From Anoplolepis gracilipes (taxonomy: Eukaryota; Arthropoda; Insecta; Hymenoptera; Formicidae), in the NCBI RefSeq assembly GCF_047496725.1, contig NC_132970.1, forward strand, positions 18,466,501 to 18,530,500: DNA of 64,000 bases, written 5' to 3'. A program made the position numbers and the translations under genes. The notes beneath the pieces were generated by a model, which saw only the letters and a program-made list of their open reading frames with translations, was not told the origin of the DNA and ran no database searches. This document shows positions 51,301 through 64,000 of this stretch, piece after piece. Positions within the stretch are counted from its first letter, which is position 1. Every line of letters starts with the position of its first letter.

Positions 51301-53380
51301 TAATCGCCAGTACGAAAGATTTTTGGGTATTCTGTAAATAAATCAGCATATATGAAATCTACAGCAAAGCTGTAATAAGATGCAATTATGAAGTTTTAAT
51401 TATTGCTTTTTTTCGCAAAAGAGATTGTAAATGAGAATATTTGTAGGTCACAGTAAATTTTCCGAGTATGATAAACTAGTATCCGATATTATTGTTTTTT
51501 TTTTTTTTTTTTTTTTTTTTTTTCCTTAATTTTTTTCACCTGGATCGATAGCGTGAGGATTGTCCAAAAATTTATGTGCGTCTCGTCCGCGTATATAACC
51601 TGCGGCAAGATTCTTTCCTGCGACAATCAGCTCACCGACTTCTCCCTGGGGGATTAATCGCATGTCCTTGTTCACGAGATAAATTATGCAATTGTCGATT
51701 GGGTTTCCTGCAACAAAAGTGCATCGAGCGATATAGATGTTGTGTTAGTGATAATTTTTTTTATGATTTTTTTTTATTAGTTACATTCGTTGGTCAGTTG
51801 ATTGCCGATTTACTAGAATTTAAGATATAACAGCATATCAAATTGCCATTATTTCTTTATTAATTTGAGAAAATTATTAATAATGACAAAATTAATTACA
51901 CACACAATCTAAGACGTATCAATTTCTAAGTCATATTCGATAAAAATTATCCTTACCTATTGGCACTTTCTCCATTCCTTCTAATTGCGCACGTTTGTTT
52001 AAAAGGTAATACGTGACGTCACCCATGATCTCTGTGCTGCCGTAGAAATTAGCCAATATTTTATCTTTGTTGCTAAACGTAACAAAAAATTGATTGGCCA
52101 ACGCGACCGACAAAGTTTCTCCTGAGCAGATCCAGAGTCTCAAGTGATTGAGAACATTGTCATTATTCTGTGCGAAGTAATAATAAAGAGATCGATTATT
52201 ACAATTAGAATTAGGTGTCTTAGGCGATAGACAGTAATGGATCGTTATTTTTATCTCATAAATTATAAACTCAGATATCTCGATAATTGATTATATTAAT
52301 AAGACTAATACTACATTTCAACATAACACGAGAAATGTAGATCATACTGATTGATTAAAAAATTATTTTAGTTGGTTTAAATAATTCGTGTAAAGTGATG
52401 ATAGATTACGCGATTCTTGCTAATTAGAATTAGTTTAATTTGATATATTTGATATATTTAATGTAATGTGATTTAAACAAGCATTATTAGTATTAATTTA
52501 CATGAAAATTTCTCTCAATTGCGAAGAACTTATCGCGTTAATTTAAAATTCACTGATTGTAAACGTATTTTGGTTAAACAATAATATTTTGTTTTATGCA
52601 TATATGTACATTCCGAAATTTGTTTAAATGTGACTATCGTGAATAAATTTGTTGAACACGTGTTCCTGAACTAAAAATATCTTGTTGAAATGCCAAGAGT
52701 ACAAGGTTATTTGAAGTTTTTTCTAACCTTTAAGAGGAAAAGTGATATAGGTATTCTCGCTGTACATTCTACATTGTAGATTATACTTATATTTCATACG
52801 CAGAGAGCTATGATTATTATCGCGAGTTATTAGAGATTATACTTACTTTAATCAGGGATCAAAGAAAAAGCACAGTATTACTCTTTAACTAGCTCCTATA
52901 CATTACGATGTTGCGTAAAATCAACATTAAAATTCCGAAGAATTTACGTAATAATGGTAAGTTTCTCTATCATAAAAGAAATAATGCATAGAACATAGTT
53001 GTGTGTACTCACTTGCATATTCAAATACATGATCAATGAATATAGCAATGATGGTACAAGGACCAAACGTTGTATCTGAAACATGGATGATTTTCCATTT
53101 TTCATAAATTATATCTTATATAATTTACATTTATTATAAGTTTAAATTACATCAAAAAATAATATCAACTTTGTAAAATTCTATATTGTCTTTGATTGGT
53201 AGATTTTTTTATTATATTTGATTTACTCAATTCATTTCGGACATATTAGAGTAAATTACTACTAATTGTGAATATATTAAAATTATTGCCATATTGAACA
53301 AGCTTTCTGTATAAATATTTTCTTTGAAATAGATTAAACGTATAAAACCTATTGTCTTATAAGAGATGATAATAATTCAA

Positions 53381-53415
<35 letters not shown>

Positions 53416-56394
53416 AAGATATTTTTTTATATATATAGAATAATTTTTATTTTTTTTCTAATAAAAAATCTTTGAAAAAGTAAAATAATTATACAATAAT
53501 TATAATAATAAATTTACTTGATTTTTTTATATTACATATAAAAATCTGTGTGTGTATGTGTGTATGTTCGAATAGAAATTTTTATGTGACAGGTTTTTTT
53601 TAAAATTATAATATGATAATTTTATTTCTTTTATAATTCTGCTTACAATTAGAATAGAATTAATAATTATTATCTATTTATAATATTTTTTCTAACAAAT
53701 TATCAAAGTTTTTATACTTATTATAAAATGCTCTGCATTTTTGCAATTATTACACAATAATTAGGAAATTTTGAAAGTTACCTGATGCTTCTCCAAGAGT
53801 GATACAAATTTCTCCGGATCTTTTGTCACGCTTTTTGGCACAACTACTAGCGTACGGCCTTGTAAAAGAGGTCCCCAAATCTCTGGCACACTGTCGACGA
53901 ATGTGAGAGCAGTCTTGAAGACGCATTGTTCTTCGTTATCGACGTACGGAAGTTCTCTCCATTGCCATCGTAGACGATTCAATAGCGTAGCATGTGGTAT
54001 AAGCACACCTTTGAAAAATAATTACATAGTACGTTCATCTGTGTATAATATGTCTGAAATGTGAACTAAGGTACTAAGGTCACTATTCCATAAAATTGAT
54101 TGAGATATACAGTCTTTATTTTAACTATTTTGATTAGATTTTATTTCAATGAATTGTAAAAGTATAAGGACATTTTTGACGCGTGTAATTTATTTGCAAC
54201 TGAATTAAAGAATTGACTTTTGTAACAGAGATCATGGTTCAATGACACGGGTTTTTTTTTATTTGTCACGTATTACTGCGCCGTGAAACTGTGCCATGTG
54301 ATATTTGCAGTATTTTAAAAATACTCACGAATTAGAATTTGTAATGGAAAAATAATTATGTATATATGTATATACATACGTATGTATAATACTTTGTGAG
54401 AGATAATTATAATGAGTGCTAATACATAAATCTTTTTTTACAACACGTATCGTATGTATAATTAATACGAATCTGATATTACCTTTTGGAACTCCTGTGC
54501 TTCCAGAAGTATAAAGAACAATGGCAAGTTGATTCGAGCGCTCTTTGGTTTTTAATGTATCTTCTTGTTCTTCTTCAGCTTCTTTCAAAAGCTGTTCATA
54601 CGTCACGATCGAGGTTTCCTCGTAAATTGATAAATCCGCTAAAAACGGAATCATATTTTTATTTAACTGTATACGCAATGAATAAACTGATCTCATGCGG
54701 AAAATATTGATTCTTATCTCAAATTGTATCTGAATCAAATGCAAAAACTCAAGGTTTTTTCGCGCGCAGTTACATCGATTAAATAATAAATGATATATCC
54801 ACGTTTTCTGCAAATTATATTATACTTAAATTATGTATTTTACTTTGAAATGTGGTCCACTATATTTGCTTTCGAAGTAACGTCACGTAAAAATAAATAT
54901 ATAATTTTACGCAAAAAGAGATTGCGTAACATAATTACGAGGTAAAAACTGATTGCTATGTAAATATCTCACATTTATTACGCACTGCATGTTCAGTTTA
55001 CCCATGGTCGATTTTCATCAACGCTAATCTCGATAATCTGCTGCTACCAATGTTAAAATATTTTTAAATAAATGAGTTACTAAATTATTCTCACTAATTG
55101 TAAAATAACCTTACAAATTAGTTTTATCAGTGTTGATGAGTTTTGTTTAATTAATTTTTTGCCTTTAGAAATATCTAAGATTGAAATTACATAGAAAGAA
55201 ACCGAATTCGAATTAAAGATAGAGCAAGAAATGAATAAATAAAAGTAAGATTAAAGTTTGTTACTTTCTATTGATAAAATCAAATTTAAAAGTTGAATAA
55301 TAATTTAAAATTTTTTAAATTAAAATTTTTAGTAATATTTAGTTAAAACTTTCATGAGATAAAAAAATTGGCATTTACCTTCTTCTTCGATCAATACTAT
55401 CAACGGTTGTGCTTCTTCGAGAATGTGTTTTGTCCTGGACGTCGGAAATTCCGCGTCCAAAGGTAGATAAGCCATTCCTGCCTTGAGTATACTAAGTAAT
55501 GCGATTGGGAGGCGATGTGACGGTTTCATGCAGACAGCCACCAATGATTGAGAAGTTGTTTCAAATTTTTCGTATTTTTGCAAGGCTCGTGCCAATCTAT
55601 TAGTGATGTTATCTAATTCTTTGAAAGACAGCACGTGCTCTTGATTGACATTATCTGTAGAATTTCCAATCTCAATGTTTTTATCAATTCTTTTGATACG
55701 ATGTTTGAATTGTTATTTAACATAATTAGCGTTATTTAATATAATTGGACAGTTGAATTAATTTTGCATATATTATTATAACTAATTCTTATAACTAATT
55801 TATCTTCATCGTAATCGATAGATCAATTGTGTCAGATAACTCTATCATTTAGAATTATTTACACACTCTTTCATTAAAAACATTATTACGATCTAAATTG
55901 TAAATATAATAATGAATATAAATTGATAAATTATTATTTATTGCTAATAATTTGGTTTCTTAATAAAATAATTCTCTTTTCTGTAAATTCTATCGGATTT
56001 ATCAGTAATTAATATAAAATTGTTTTTATCATAAAAAATTTTGGCTTTTGGATATTACAAAATTGGTTCCATTAATATTATTATTATTAATTTATTTGCA
56101 TATATAAAATTTATGAATAAGTAGCACGAATTTAATTGCTTGCTAAATCAATATTATTAATTAAAAAACACATTTTTTTTTAAATTTTAAAGGAATCATG
56201 ATCTGAGATAACTTTTTGACGTAAATTTCTGTCTTCTTTATGGAGAAGCAAAAACTCTTACCTTCATAATATATTGCAATTTGATTCTTATGAGCTGTTG
56301 CTGCGCAACTGAACAATTCGTGTACTAAATCTTTTTCTTTGTTTTTTCCTATCTGTTGACCCTTTAAGATGGATTGTTGCTGCAAGGTACCCAT
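48348..56394 (-). CDS. ebony: Ebony, N-beta-alanyl biogenic amine synthetase, twelve exons
   Basis: Exons on the minus strand: 56394-56262, 55654-55379, 54638-54483, 54008-53782, 53075-53013, 52167-51957, 51707-51540, 51331-51135, 50737-50545, 49814-49451, 49328-48878 and 48488-48348. They total 2580 nt, or 859 residues (Drosophila has about 879). The start MGTLQQQSILKG parallels the fly MGSLPQLSIVKG. The adenylation domain spans about 25-535: A3 LYTSGSTGVPKG (about 177-188), A5 NFYGSTE (325-331), A7/A8 RTGDY and GRVDSQIKIRGHRVDL, and the A10 lysine in INGKTDR (about 524). The carrier domain has ELGGNSL with the phosphopantetheine serine near 594. The C-terminal amine-accepting domain follows (about 650-845, GIFTTNTSPLTQQLG). 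The family couples beta-alanine to dopamine or histamine, giving NBAD for tan cuticle and carcinine in glia. All catalytic motifs are present and no frame is broken. AATAAA overlaps 48326-48335 on the minus strand. Confidence 0.96.
51495..51523. repeat. Poly(T) run in ebony intron 7
   Basis: A 29-base T run lies 17 bases from the end of ebony exon 7, just inside the intron (downstream of the donor on the minus strand, where it reads as poly(A)). Confidence 0.85.
53385..53412. repeat. TA microsatellite in ebony intron 4
   Basis: AT dinucleotide run of about 28 bp. Confidence 0.8.
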
Positions 56395-56403
56395 TTTCAA
56401 ATG
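56395..56403 (-). other. ebony: 5' untranslated end of ebony coding exon 1, preceded by splice acceptor
   Basis: On the minus strand the bases before the ATG read CTGCTTCCAG followed by CATTTGAAA and then ATG. A CAG acceptor nine bases upstream of the start implies a separate non-coding first exon further upstream, the arrangement I recall for Drosophila ebony. Confidence 0.5.
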
Positions 56404-57482
56404 CTGGAAGCAGTTATATCCGGTTTATGAAGAACTAAAATTTAGTTTTGAATAAAAATTAATAAGTGTACATTTATAAATACATATCGATACTTTTATG
56501 GATGGAAGAAAAGAAAATAAAACTTGTTTGAAATATCTTTTTGTGAAATATAATTTGTGAAAGATAATTTTATAGATGTTAATTTTTTTATCACATCTTA
56601 AATTCTTTGTTTTATACATAGATGTGAAAATTTATTTATTATTTATTATTTAAAAAAATTATTATTTATATATACAAAACATTTATTATTTACAAAAAAA
56701 TTCTTCACATATGCAAAGATAAAAAAATGTAAATTATATGAATTATTTTATTGTAAAAAGGAACGATTTTTTAATTAGAGTATTAAATATTGATTGATTA
56801 TTAAATAGTTTTGTTCAAGAACAATATCATATATTATAAATAGGCTTATTATGTGAGACAGCAAATTTAATTTCAAAATTGGAGGTGCTATATATAACTT
56901 TTGCTTCTATATCTCTAATATGATATAGATGATTATGATAAAAACGATTAAAAAAGCATTTAGAAAAATTAAATGCATAATTAATAATTGTTAAGAATTT
57001 ATATAAAAGCAATAATAATTTTAAATTGCTAATTCTAATTATATTTTAAGATTATTGTGCATATATATGCTGTGTATAGATATGATGTGAGTATTAATGA
57101 ATAATAATGATAATTTTAATTACTGAGAAACATTAATGTCAATTATTCAATCCTTTTATAGTATTAAAGTTTGCGTTTAACGCAATATACCTAATCAATT
57201 AGCAATTTGATGAGATTATTCGAACAATTAAAATTCTCATAAACCTATCCTAAGATAAATATTAATCCGCTATTGAAAAATAGCTTATTTGCATTCTTGA
57301 AACATAAACGATATTACATTAAAGCATAAATATTGGAAACTCTATGAGATGTCTGTTTCCATGGAACTATATTGTGCTGTGTAGAGCTGCTGCCGAAACC
57401 AAAAAAAAATTCGCATAATCAGCATTCTTGCCTTGAATCGACAGAGAAGAAAGAAAAGAAATTTACATTCAGAGAAGCATTC

Positions 57483-57486
<4 letters not shown>

Positions 57487-57529
<43 letters not shown>
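57487..57529. repeat. TA microsatellite
   Basis: Pure AT dinucleotide run followed by a short GT run. Confidence 0.85.
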
Positions 57530-57532
<3 letters not shown>

Positions 57533-58761
57533 GTGTGTATGCACATGTGTGTGCGAACTGTCTAATTATATGTTCAATTATAATACAAGATATCGAATAT
57601 TTCGAAATTTAACAGGAATTAACAAACTTGAATTATTTACGTAACGCATCTTGTTATTATAATACACACATTATTGAATTAAAAAGAACTTGAAAAAGGC
57701 CAGTTACTATTAAAAATATGTTATATTTGCTCAAGCGCATTGTCTCGCTTTAATGACATTAAGACTTATAATCAAATAATCATGTGTCAACATATTTTGG
57801 AAAAAACACATCCTAACTCGAATTTTTAATGTGAAACTTTTTATCGGAAACAGATTATTATTAAAACACAGCAATTGCCACATTATGATAAAATACTAGA
57901 TTTCGCAAGTTTCGAATAGATTATGAATTTTGCTTGCGATGCATTTTTGAGATAAAAACTTACCGCCAAATTTACATATCAGGTCTGAGAAATAAAGTAA
58001 TGAGATTGATTGTTTTTTTTTTCATATATTGGCAATTTTACAGCCTGTTAACTCTGACCACGATCTTGGTCCTTCTCCCATTTCAACTAACATGATCCTA
58101 TTCTGTATTTTAATAATTTGTTGAACTAAAAATAACTTCAGCACCATATAAAAAAACCGATGTACAAACATTTAGCTTATTTAGAAATTAAGCATTCTAT
58201 TAGTCTAAAGTAGCTGTCTGAGGTATTAAAACGGTATTTGTATTCCTTGTAACGAAAATAGGATCGCATAATATCACACAACGCTACGTTATTGCGGAAA
58301 ATTACGCAATTATTTTAATTGGTAATCTTTGATTAGATTGTACAAATTTCCTCATTCGGACGACTGTGTCGTCGTCTATTTGTGTTGTTGCTAGACGTCT
58401 ACTGCGCCGTCTGTCTTCAATAATAGTTCTGCTTTTAAAAAAAACATTTTGCCAGCGAGAGGCTTGTTTGTCTTCAAAAAGCTTGTTGAAGCTTTTTATA
58501 CATTGTCCATTACATTATCGCCGAGTTTTACACAAAAAATAGTGATATTACACGATCCTATTTTCGTTATAAAGAGTACAAACTTCTCTCAATATCTCAT
58601 ACACCTACTCCAGACTGACAGAATGCAAGGCCAGTTGGAGTTGGAATGGGGAAAGGATCAAGGTCAAATATGATTAGAGGTAACAAGCTGCAAGATATTT
58701 TAATAAAAAAGGAAAAAATTAGTCTCATTATTACTATTGTGAAACTTTGTATATATGTCTT

Positions 58762-58763
<2 letters not shown>

Positions 58764-58819
<56 letters not shown>
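58764..58819. repeat. TA microsatellite
   Basis: Pure AT dinucleotide run of about 55 bp. Confidence 0.85.
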
Positions 58820-58822
<3 letters not shown>

Positions 58823-60184
58823 TGTATGTATAAGTAACTTGGAAACGTTTCAGGAATTTAAGAAAACTATTAGATTAGCATAAATCAATGCAATTATCTA
58901 ATATTTTGTTTTAGAAGTCACTTTTATTTTTCAAGCTATGTTCCTTGTAGTAAGATTTTTTAAAATTAAAATTAGATTATGACAAGACCTTTTTGATATG
59001 ATGGCATATATGGGAATAAAATATTTGAACTATTTCTTTTAATTTAAAAGATACGAGGTATATGTAATCTATAGTCACAATCAGTTAGTTTATCATTGTT
59101 TAATGTATAGATTCATATGCTATAAAGTATCGATTTATAAATTATTATAAACGCATTAAAATGCAGTTATATATTTATTAGTCACACGATACAATTTTTT
59201 TGTGAATATAACTAAATATAAAAAATTTGTGTCTATTTTAAATATTATTTTGTTTATTTTAGTAGATTAATTCGTTACATAAAATAGATACTTATAATAC
59301 ACTATTTACAGCGTTTTGCTCTTACTCGTCAATTTTTCAAGTTAATTTTTATTCCTTTTAAGAGCTTACATTAAATCCGATTATTTTGTTTTGTTTCTAC
59401 GCAAAATATTATTTGAATATTTATTACAAATTTTATACAAATTTTAACTATGTAAAAATAAGTCCACACAAATCGTGTATTTTTATATTTAATTTAGAAA
59501 AATGTCAGAGGCAAAATGCTTTAGATATGAAAAATATATTTATTCCAAATCTTCTTTTCTTTCTTTTTTTGTAGAAAAATATCGATTTCTGAATAAGTTA
59601 AATATTTGTACTTATATCGGTTTTTTTACATCGTGCTAAACAGTTATTTTTAATTCAGCAAATTATTAGTATATCGTAACACATAATCTCCGATGCCGCA
59701 TTGTGTTCGTTATTTCGACACTTACTCACCTTGTCACTCCTTTCTCTTTTCGCTTTCCTATTTAATTCTGGTGACCAGCTGTTTAGTGAAGAATTAACAA
59801 CTTCACTTCGTCACTATCGAAATACGATGATTTTAACAGGTATGCTTTCACTTATATGTACTCTACTTTTTCTTTCAACCGAACACTGGCACTCCATTTA
59901 AATTTTTCCACGCAGACACATGTCTCTTCTTAATTCTTCTTATTTTTCTTTTCTTGTCGATTCTGGTTCTTTTCTTCTTAACTCGATTCTTTCCTTTCCA
60001 GTTATTCTGGTTATTATTCGCTATTCTAGTTATCTACCCGACTTATCTTTATAAAATAAAAAGACACAGGTGACTTTGTACGAAGCAAGTTGTCCGTCAG
60101 GTTTTGCTCGACACGACCGTAGCGTTTAATCTTCAGTAGACCAGTGACCACGAGAGAATGTCTCCGGTTAACATGATATGTACT

Positions 60185-60192
60185 CTTATATA
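60185..60192 (-). promoter_or_regulatory. Candidate TATA box, possible ebony promoter
   Basis: The minus strand reads CTATATAAGAG in a locally GC-richer block (about 60060-60330), pointing toward ebony 3.8 kb downstream. Transcription would start near 60160. The link to ebony is inference from orientation, from the acceptor upstream of the ebony ATG and from the lack of any other minus-strand gene between them. Confidence 0.3.
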
Positions 60193-60493
60193 GAACCGGT
60201 CACGAGGATTCTGAATTGTTAGTTGTCCCCCTTGTCGCCGCTGCTATTATCTCCACGATTCTTTGCTCTAACATTTTGTCCCCCTTCCCTTCAATGTCTT
60301 CTGGAATTACCGACATGCGTCAGCGCGAGTATGATCTGAATTTTTCCTCAAATTTTTATCTACATAATTCGGAGAAACTCAGCCTGAGAGTATCATTTAC
60401 ATTTCCCAAGTATTGTCAATTTTAAGATTTAATTATTTCGAGATATGATTACGCCTTTTCTTATTGTGTTTTCTTATTTATGTAGTCATTATT

Positions 60494-60526
<33 letters not shown>

Positions 60527-60562
60527 ATTATTATTATTATTATTATTAATATTATATTTATT
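60494..60562. repeat. ATT trinucleotide microsatellite
   Basis: ATT units with occasional AAT interruptions. Confidence 0.85.
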
Positions 60563-60630
60563 ATTATTACTTTATAATCGCGAATATTAATTTATAATGA
60601 TAATTTTGCAAAATAAGATTAAACACTATA

Positions 60631-60772
60631 AGAGCCAATTTCACCATCGCCGGTTAACTCTAACTACAGGTTAAACTATATCTTTGTCTTTTTCAGATAA
60701 GTTTAAGAAAAAGAGACGAAGATATAGTTTAACCTAAGGTTAAAGGTAACCGACAATGGTGAAATTGGCCCT
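60631..60772. mobile_element. Short hairpin MITE, about 142 bp
   Basis: The left arm starts AGAGCCAATTTCACCATCGC and the inverted right arm starts AGGGCCAATTTCACCATTGT. The arms run through GGTTAAACTATATCTTTGTC to a loop around 60700-60712. This is a typical miniature inverted-repeat element; no clean target duplication is visible. Confidence 0.75.
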
Positions 60773-61732
60773 AAGTGTAGTAACCAATTAAAATTTTATG
60801 CAGTTATTATTATACGTATACAATATATTATTTATTTCTTGAGTTGATATGTACATATAGATAATCGACATATAGGTACATGTTCATTTCAAAATAAGTA
60901 CTAAATATAACTATACAGAAAAGCGTTGAAAAGGCATAACTGCATTACATGAAAAAAAGTTATTTTTTATTTAGTGTCCTTAGCTTTTAGAATAATTTAA
61001 TCAGATATGAGAGCAAAGAGATATTACTTATAAAAATTTAAGATCAACAACATGATTTAACTTGCATTTAATTTGAATTTGAAAGGAAAATTAATCTTAA
61101 ATTATACATTAATAACACGATATGTATACTTACGTATTCTTTAGTCGATATCAATATGTATAGCATATATAATTTGCATATATAACTTTATGCTATTTTG
61201 TACCACTTGTGTAACACTATGTATGTATAGTTGCATATATAATTATGCATACAAAATATATACATCATCCGATTTATTGCGATGTAAACTAGTCCATAAC
61301 AAATATTAAATATTACAATAAAAAATATGATACATAATAATTAGAATAATAATAAATAAAAGAAATATTCAATATGCAATATTTTCCAATAAAGCAAATG
61401 TAGCGTAATGTAACTGTCGATTAAAATGAATGCTCGGAAAGAACATACGTATATCTCATATGTGTCTGACATAATCTGTCTGAATTTCCGGATTGAAAGT
61501 TTTATTTACCCAATTAGTATAAGCAATACTTTTAAAAATATTTTTAAACATTAAAAAAAGAACATTTTTGAAAATATTTTAAAACACATTAAAATTGTTG
61601 GTTAAGTTCTCTTTTATTCATTAAAATATTAAATGTTTGGAAAATGTTTTTTTAATATTTGCTAAATATTTATTTTAATGTTTTGAAATAGTAAAATGAT
61701 GTTATAATGACGGTAAATTTTCGTTACATATG

Positions 61733-62469
61733 ATTGCTAATTAAACGTCCTAAATTAGGTCTCATGTAACTCGAAAATGACGTTGATATGTCACATTTAC
61801 ATAGAATATTATTTTCTGACGTTTTTGACCAATCATAATATTAATATACATTTAATAGTTATTTAAAGTATTTAAAGTAATTAATAGTCATTTAAAGTTC
61901 TATAAACTTATATTTCTGAAAACATGCATTATAGCAAAAAAATGTTTTAAAAATATATGAGCGCAGTTACATAATTTTTCTTAAAGACAACTATGTATGT
62001 ATTTTCTTTATATCAATTGATTTCTCTCATTATTCTGTACATGAAAGTATTGAAATCAGATAATTGAAAAATAAATATTTTACAAAATATTTCATAATTT
62101 ATGTAAAATTATATCGAATTAAAATATAAAATATTACTTATAGTATAAGTTAAACAATTTTTGACCATATCTTTATAATCTGTTATTTATATAAAAAAAT
62201 TAGGTTGACCTTTACTTAACTTTAACAAGTATGTTTAAAGTCAAATTAATATTCTTATCTTTGTTATTTTTTCGAGTCAAACAACTTTTAGCTAACACAT
62301 TTTTTGCTATAATGCGTACTTTCAAAGATATGAGTTTATAACATTTCTTTTTAAGTGGCTCTGTATATTAATATTGTAATTGGAAAAAAAACGTCTTGTA
62401 GATATGAAATATCGACATTATTTTCAAGTCATATAAGAGTCACCTAATTTAGGACGACTAATTAGTCAT
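61733..62469. mobile_element. Palindromic DNA element of about 735 bp, CGTCCTAAATTAGGT termini
   Basis: The left CTAATTAAACGTCCTAAATT pairs with the inverted right CTAATTAGTCGTCCTAAATT. Homology continues inward (CGAAAATGACGTTGATAT with TGAAAATAATGTCGATAT; GCATTATAGCAAAAAA with its inverse near 62305). The edges are set by homology and uncertain by a few bases. No ORF is present. Confidence 0.75.
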
Positions 62470-63454
62470 TATATACATATATAAGAATCAAAATAAAAAC
62501 GCTTTTATTAGAAAAATTTTGCAAATATATATGTATTTATATATAAGTGTATATATGTATATATACATATACACGAGATTAATTAAATTTGTATTATTAG
62601 TTATCAGTAAATAAAGTTCTTATATTTTTGTATAATTATTTTAACATTGTAATAGCACATACGTTTTTTAATTACTGGCTTTATAGTCACAAACTTGTTT
62701 TTATCAAGCAAGAGAAGAAAATTTCCTTGTTTTTATCACGAATGTAGTCACCCGAGTATTTAAAATAACACGGCAGTTTTATGTTTTATTATAACGTTAT
62801 TAATCATTTAGTTTAAGAGCTCGTGCCAATATGATGAAAAGGTTAGATTCCAAGATAACGAGACGTTCATTTTCCTATTGCATTGCAATCTTCCTATTGT
62901 CACAATGAATGCAATCAATAAAAATCTACATAAGTTAATGCTGAAAAAATTTACAGATTTTAATATGGTTTTTTTATTAATAAAATATACAATTTTCTCG
63001 TGATATAAAGATTAGTTTCTATTTTAGAATTTAAATAATTTCTTTTATTTTAATTAAAGAAATCTTTATCAGAAATATATTCCTTCATCTGTTATCAAAT
63101 TTGAGTCTACATCAAAAGAATCAATTAAAAATTTAATTTTTTTCCAATATTTCCAAATTTTCGCATTATGATACACATTATATTTTAAAAAATTTGTATT
63201 TTTTTTGTGCTTTAGAGATTTTAAGAAAGATACATTAACTTAATCTTAAAAACGATCAATAAACAATATAAATTTTGTATTGGTAATAATTACGATATTT
63301 TTTACGATCATTTTCTGCAAAGTTTATTGAACTCGAGAGAAAAGCGAACTCAAGGTCTAAGCTTACTTTCATATTTCATTATCCTCGATTATTTAACGCA
63401 ACAAAAAAACATAATTCTTAATCGTAGCATATAAAATATACTTCTTGTCTGTAT

Positions 63455-63550
63455 TCCTCCCCCCTCTCTCTCCCTCCTCTCTCTCTTTCTCCCTCCTCTC
63501 TCTCTCCCCCTTCCTCCTCTCTCTCTCTCTCTCTCTCCCTCCTCTCTTTC
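63455..63550. repeat. CT-rich low-complexity tract
   Basis: Interrupted CT dinucleotide runs with CCCTCCT spacers. On the minus strand it yields a spurious Arg/Glu-rich frame. Confidence 0.85.
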
Positions 63551-64000
63551 TACAACAAATAATTAATTTTATATATAGGTAGTATATGTACAATAATTAA
63601 TTGTATATATATTTTATAATTTATATCTCATTTTATATTAGTGGAACAATTTATATACACATATAATTATATATCTTTATTAATAAACTTTACATTTATA
63701 TTGTAATATTTTACATAAATATATACGAGATGCATGCTCTTTATGCAATAATAAAAATTATATTTAAGATTTAACAATATAGAGAACGTTTCACTTTCTC
63801 GCGCTTCATTTTTCTCTATTCTTACTCAAACCAGATACTTTACTTACTTTTCTTTCATCATTTTTACATGGTATTTGACGAACATTATATCTTCACAGCA
63901 AGAGAATTCCAACGTGATGGCTCTTAGCCAGGTCAGTCTGAGCGCTTTCCTATGACGCATGTAGATTCTTCGAGTATCATTATATTAATCCATGTTTGTT

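Larger units (their letters stand above)
56404..60160. other. Probable ebony 5' intron
   Basis: AT-rich DNA between the acceptor before ebony's ATG and the candidate promoter at 60.19 kb. It holds two TA microsatellites (57487-57529 and 58764-58819). No coding exon was recognised on either strand. Confidence 0.35.
60193..64000. other. Upstream intergenic DNA without genes
   Basis: AT-rich, with the hairpin MITE at 60.6 kb, the palindromic element at 61.7-62.5 kb and a CT-rich tract at 63.46-63.55 kb. No coding gene recognised. Confidence 0.5.

Noticed and set aside
51576..51830. Plus-strand 84-codon frame
   Set aside because: It is antisense to ebony exon 7 and its flanking intron.
59701..60425. 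Short hydrophobic frames suggesting a membrane protein
   Set aside because: They open at TTG-type starts in pyrimidine-rich DNA, which naturally yields Leu/Ser/Phe, and have no splice or family support.
1..64000. tRNA, rRNA, CRISPR arrays and transposase genes
   Set aside because: I read for cloverleaf-type box sequences, spaced direct repeats and transposase or reverse-transcriptase motifs and saw none I could support; a tRNAscan-SE and RepeatMasker run would be decisive.

Overview
The window looks like nuclear DNA of an insect. It is AT-rich, the genes are split by short GT-AG introns, poly(A) signals are AATAAA, and microsatellites and small palindromic DNA elements are abundant. Protein-level resemblance and local CpG-rich islands suggest a hymenopteran, possibly an ant; that taxon call is inference. 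I see no prokaryotic, viral or CRISPR features.

Layout. 1-13.2 kb: no convincing coding gene; CpG- and GC-richer islands (about 0.2-1.3, 3.0-4.2, 7.0-7.4 and 8.0-9.8 kb) alternate with AT-rich DNA. 13.2-14.9 kb (+): complete six-exon TTC4, an Hsp90/Hsp70 co-chaperone. 14.9-24.4 kb: intergenic or intronic, with a degenerate 188-bp tandem repeat, a 713-bp palindromic element, a possible 5' exon/promoter island near 19 kb and a dispersed inverted-repeat family. 24.4-25.8 kb (+): last exon of an unrecognised protein gene with strong coding codon usage but no in-frame ATG, so its 5' exon is missing. 28.0-35.8 kb (+): clarin-like four-pass membrane protein in five coding exons, including a 79-bp exon recovered from splice phase. 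38.0-42.8 kb (-): complete eIF3 subunit A in five coding exons. 44.7-46.3 kb (-): DENND10 (FAM45) in five coding exons, with a small upstream first exon that fixes the N-terminus. 48.3-56.4 kb (-): complete twelve-exon ebony, the NRPS-like beta-alanyl amine synthetase, with an acceptor just before the ATG and a candidate TATA promoter about 3.8 kb upstream. 56.4-64 kb: probable ebony 5' intron and upstream DNA with two palindromic elements.

The five recognised genes are housekeeping or cell-biological genes with no obvious joint pathway: TTC4 (chaperone), clarin (sensory-cell membrane), eIF3a (translation initiation), DENND10 (endosomal traffic) and ebony (pigmentation and amine neurotransmitter inactivation). 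I joined exons by hand using GT/AG sites, phase and family similarity. All five coding lengths come out as multiples of three without internal stops. The most interesting non-genic signal is three unrelated-looking, almost fully palindromic elements of about 710-740 bp, plus a TTAA-flanked element and two short near-perfect hairpins.
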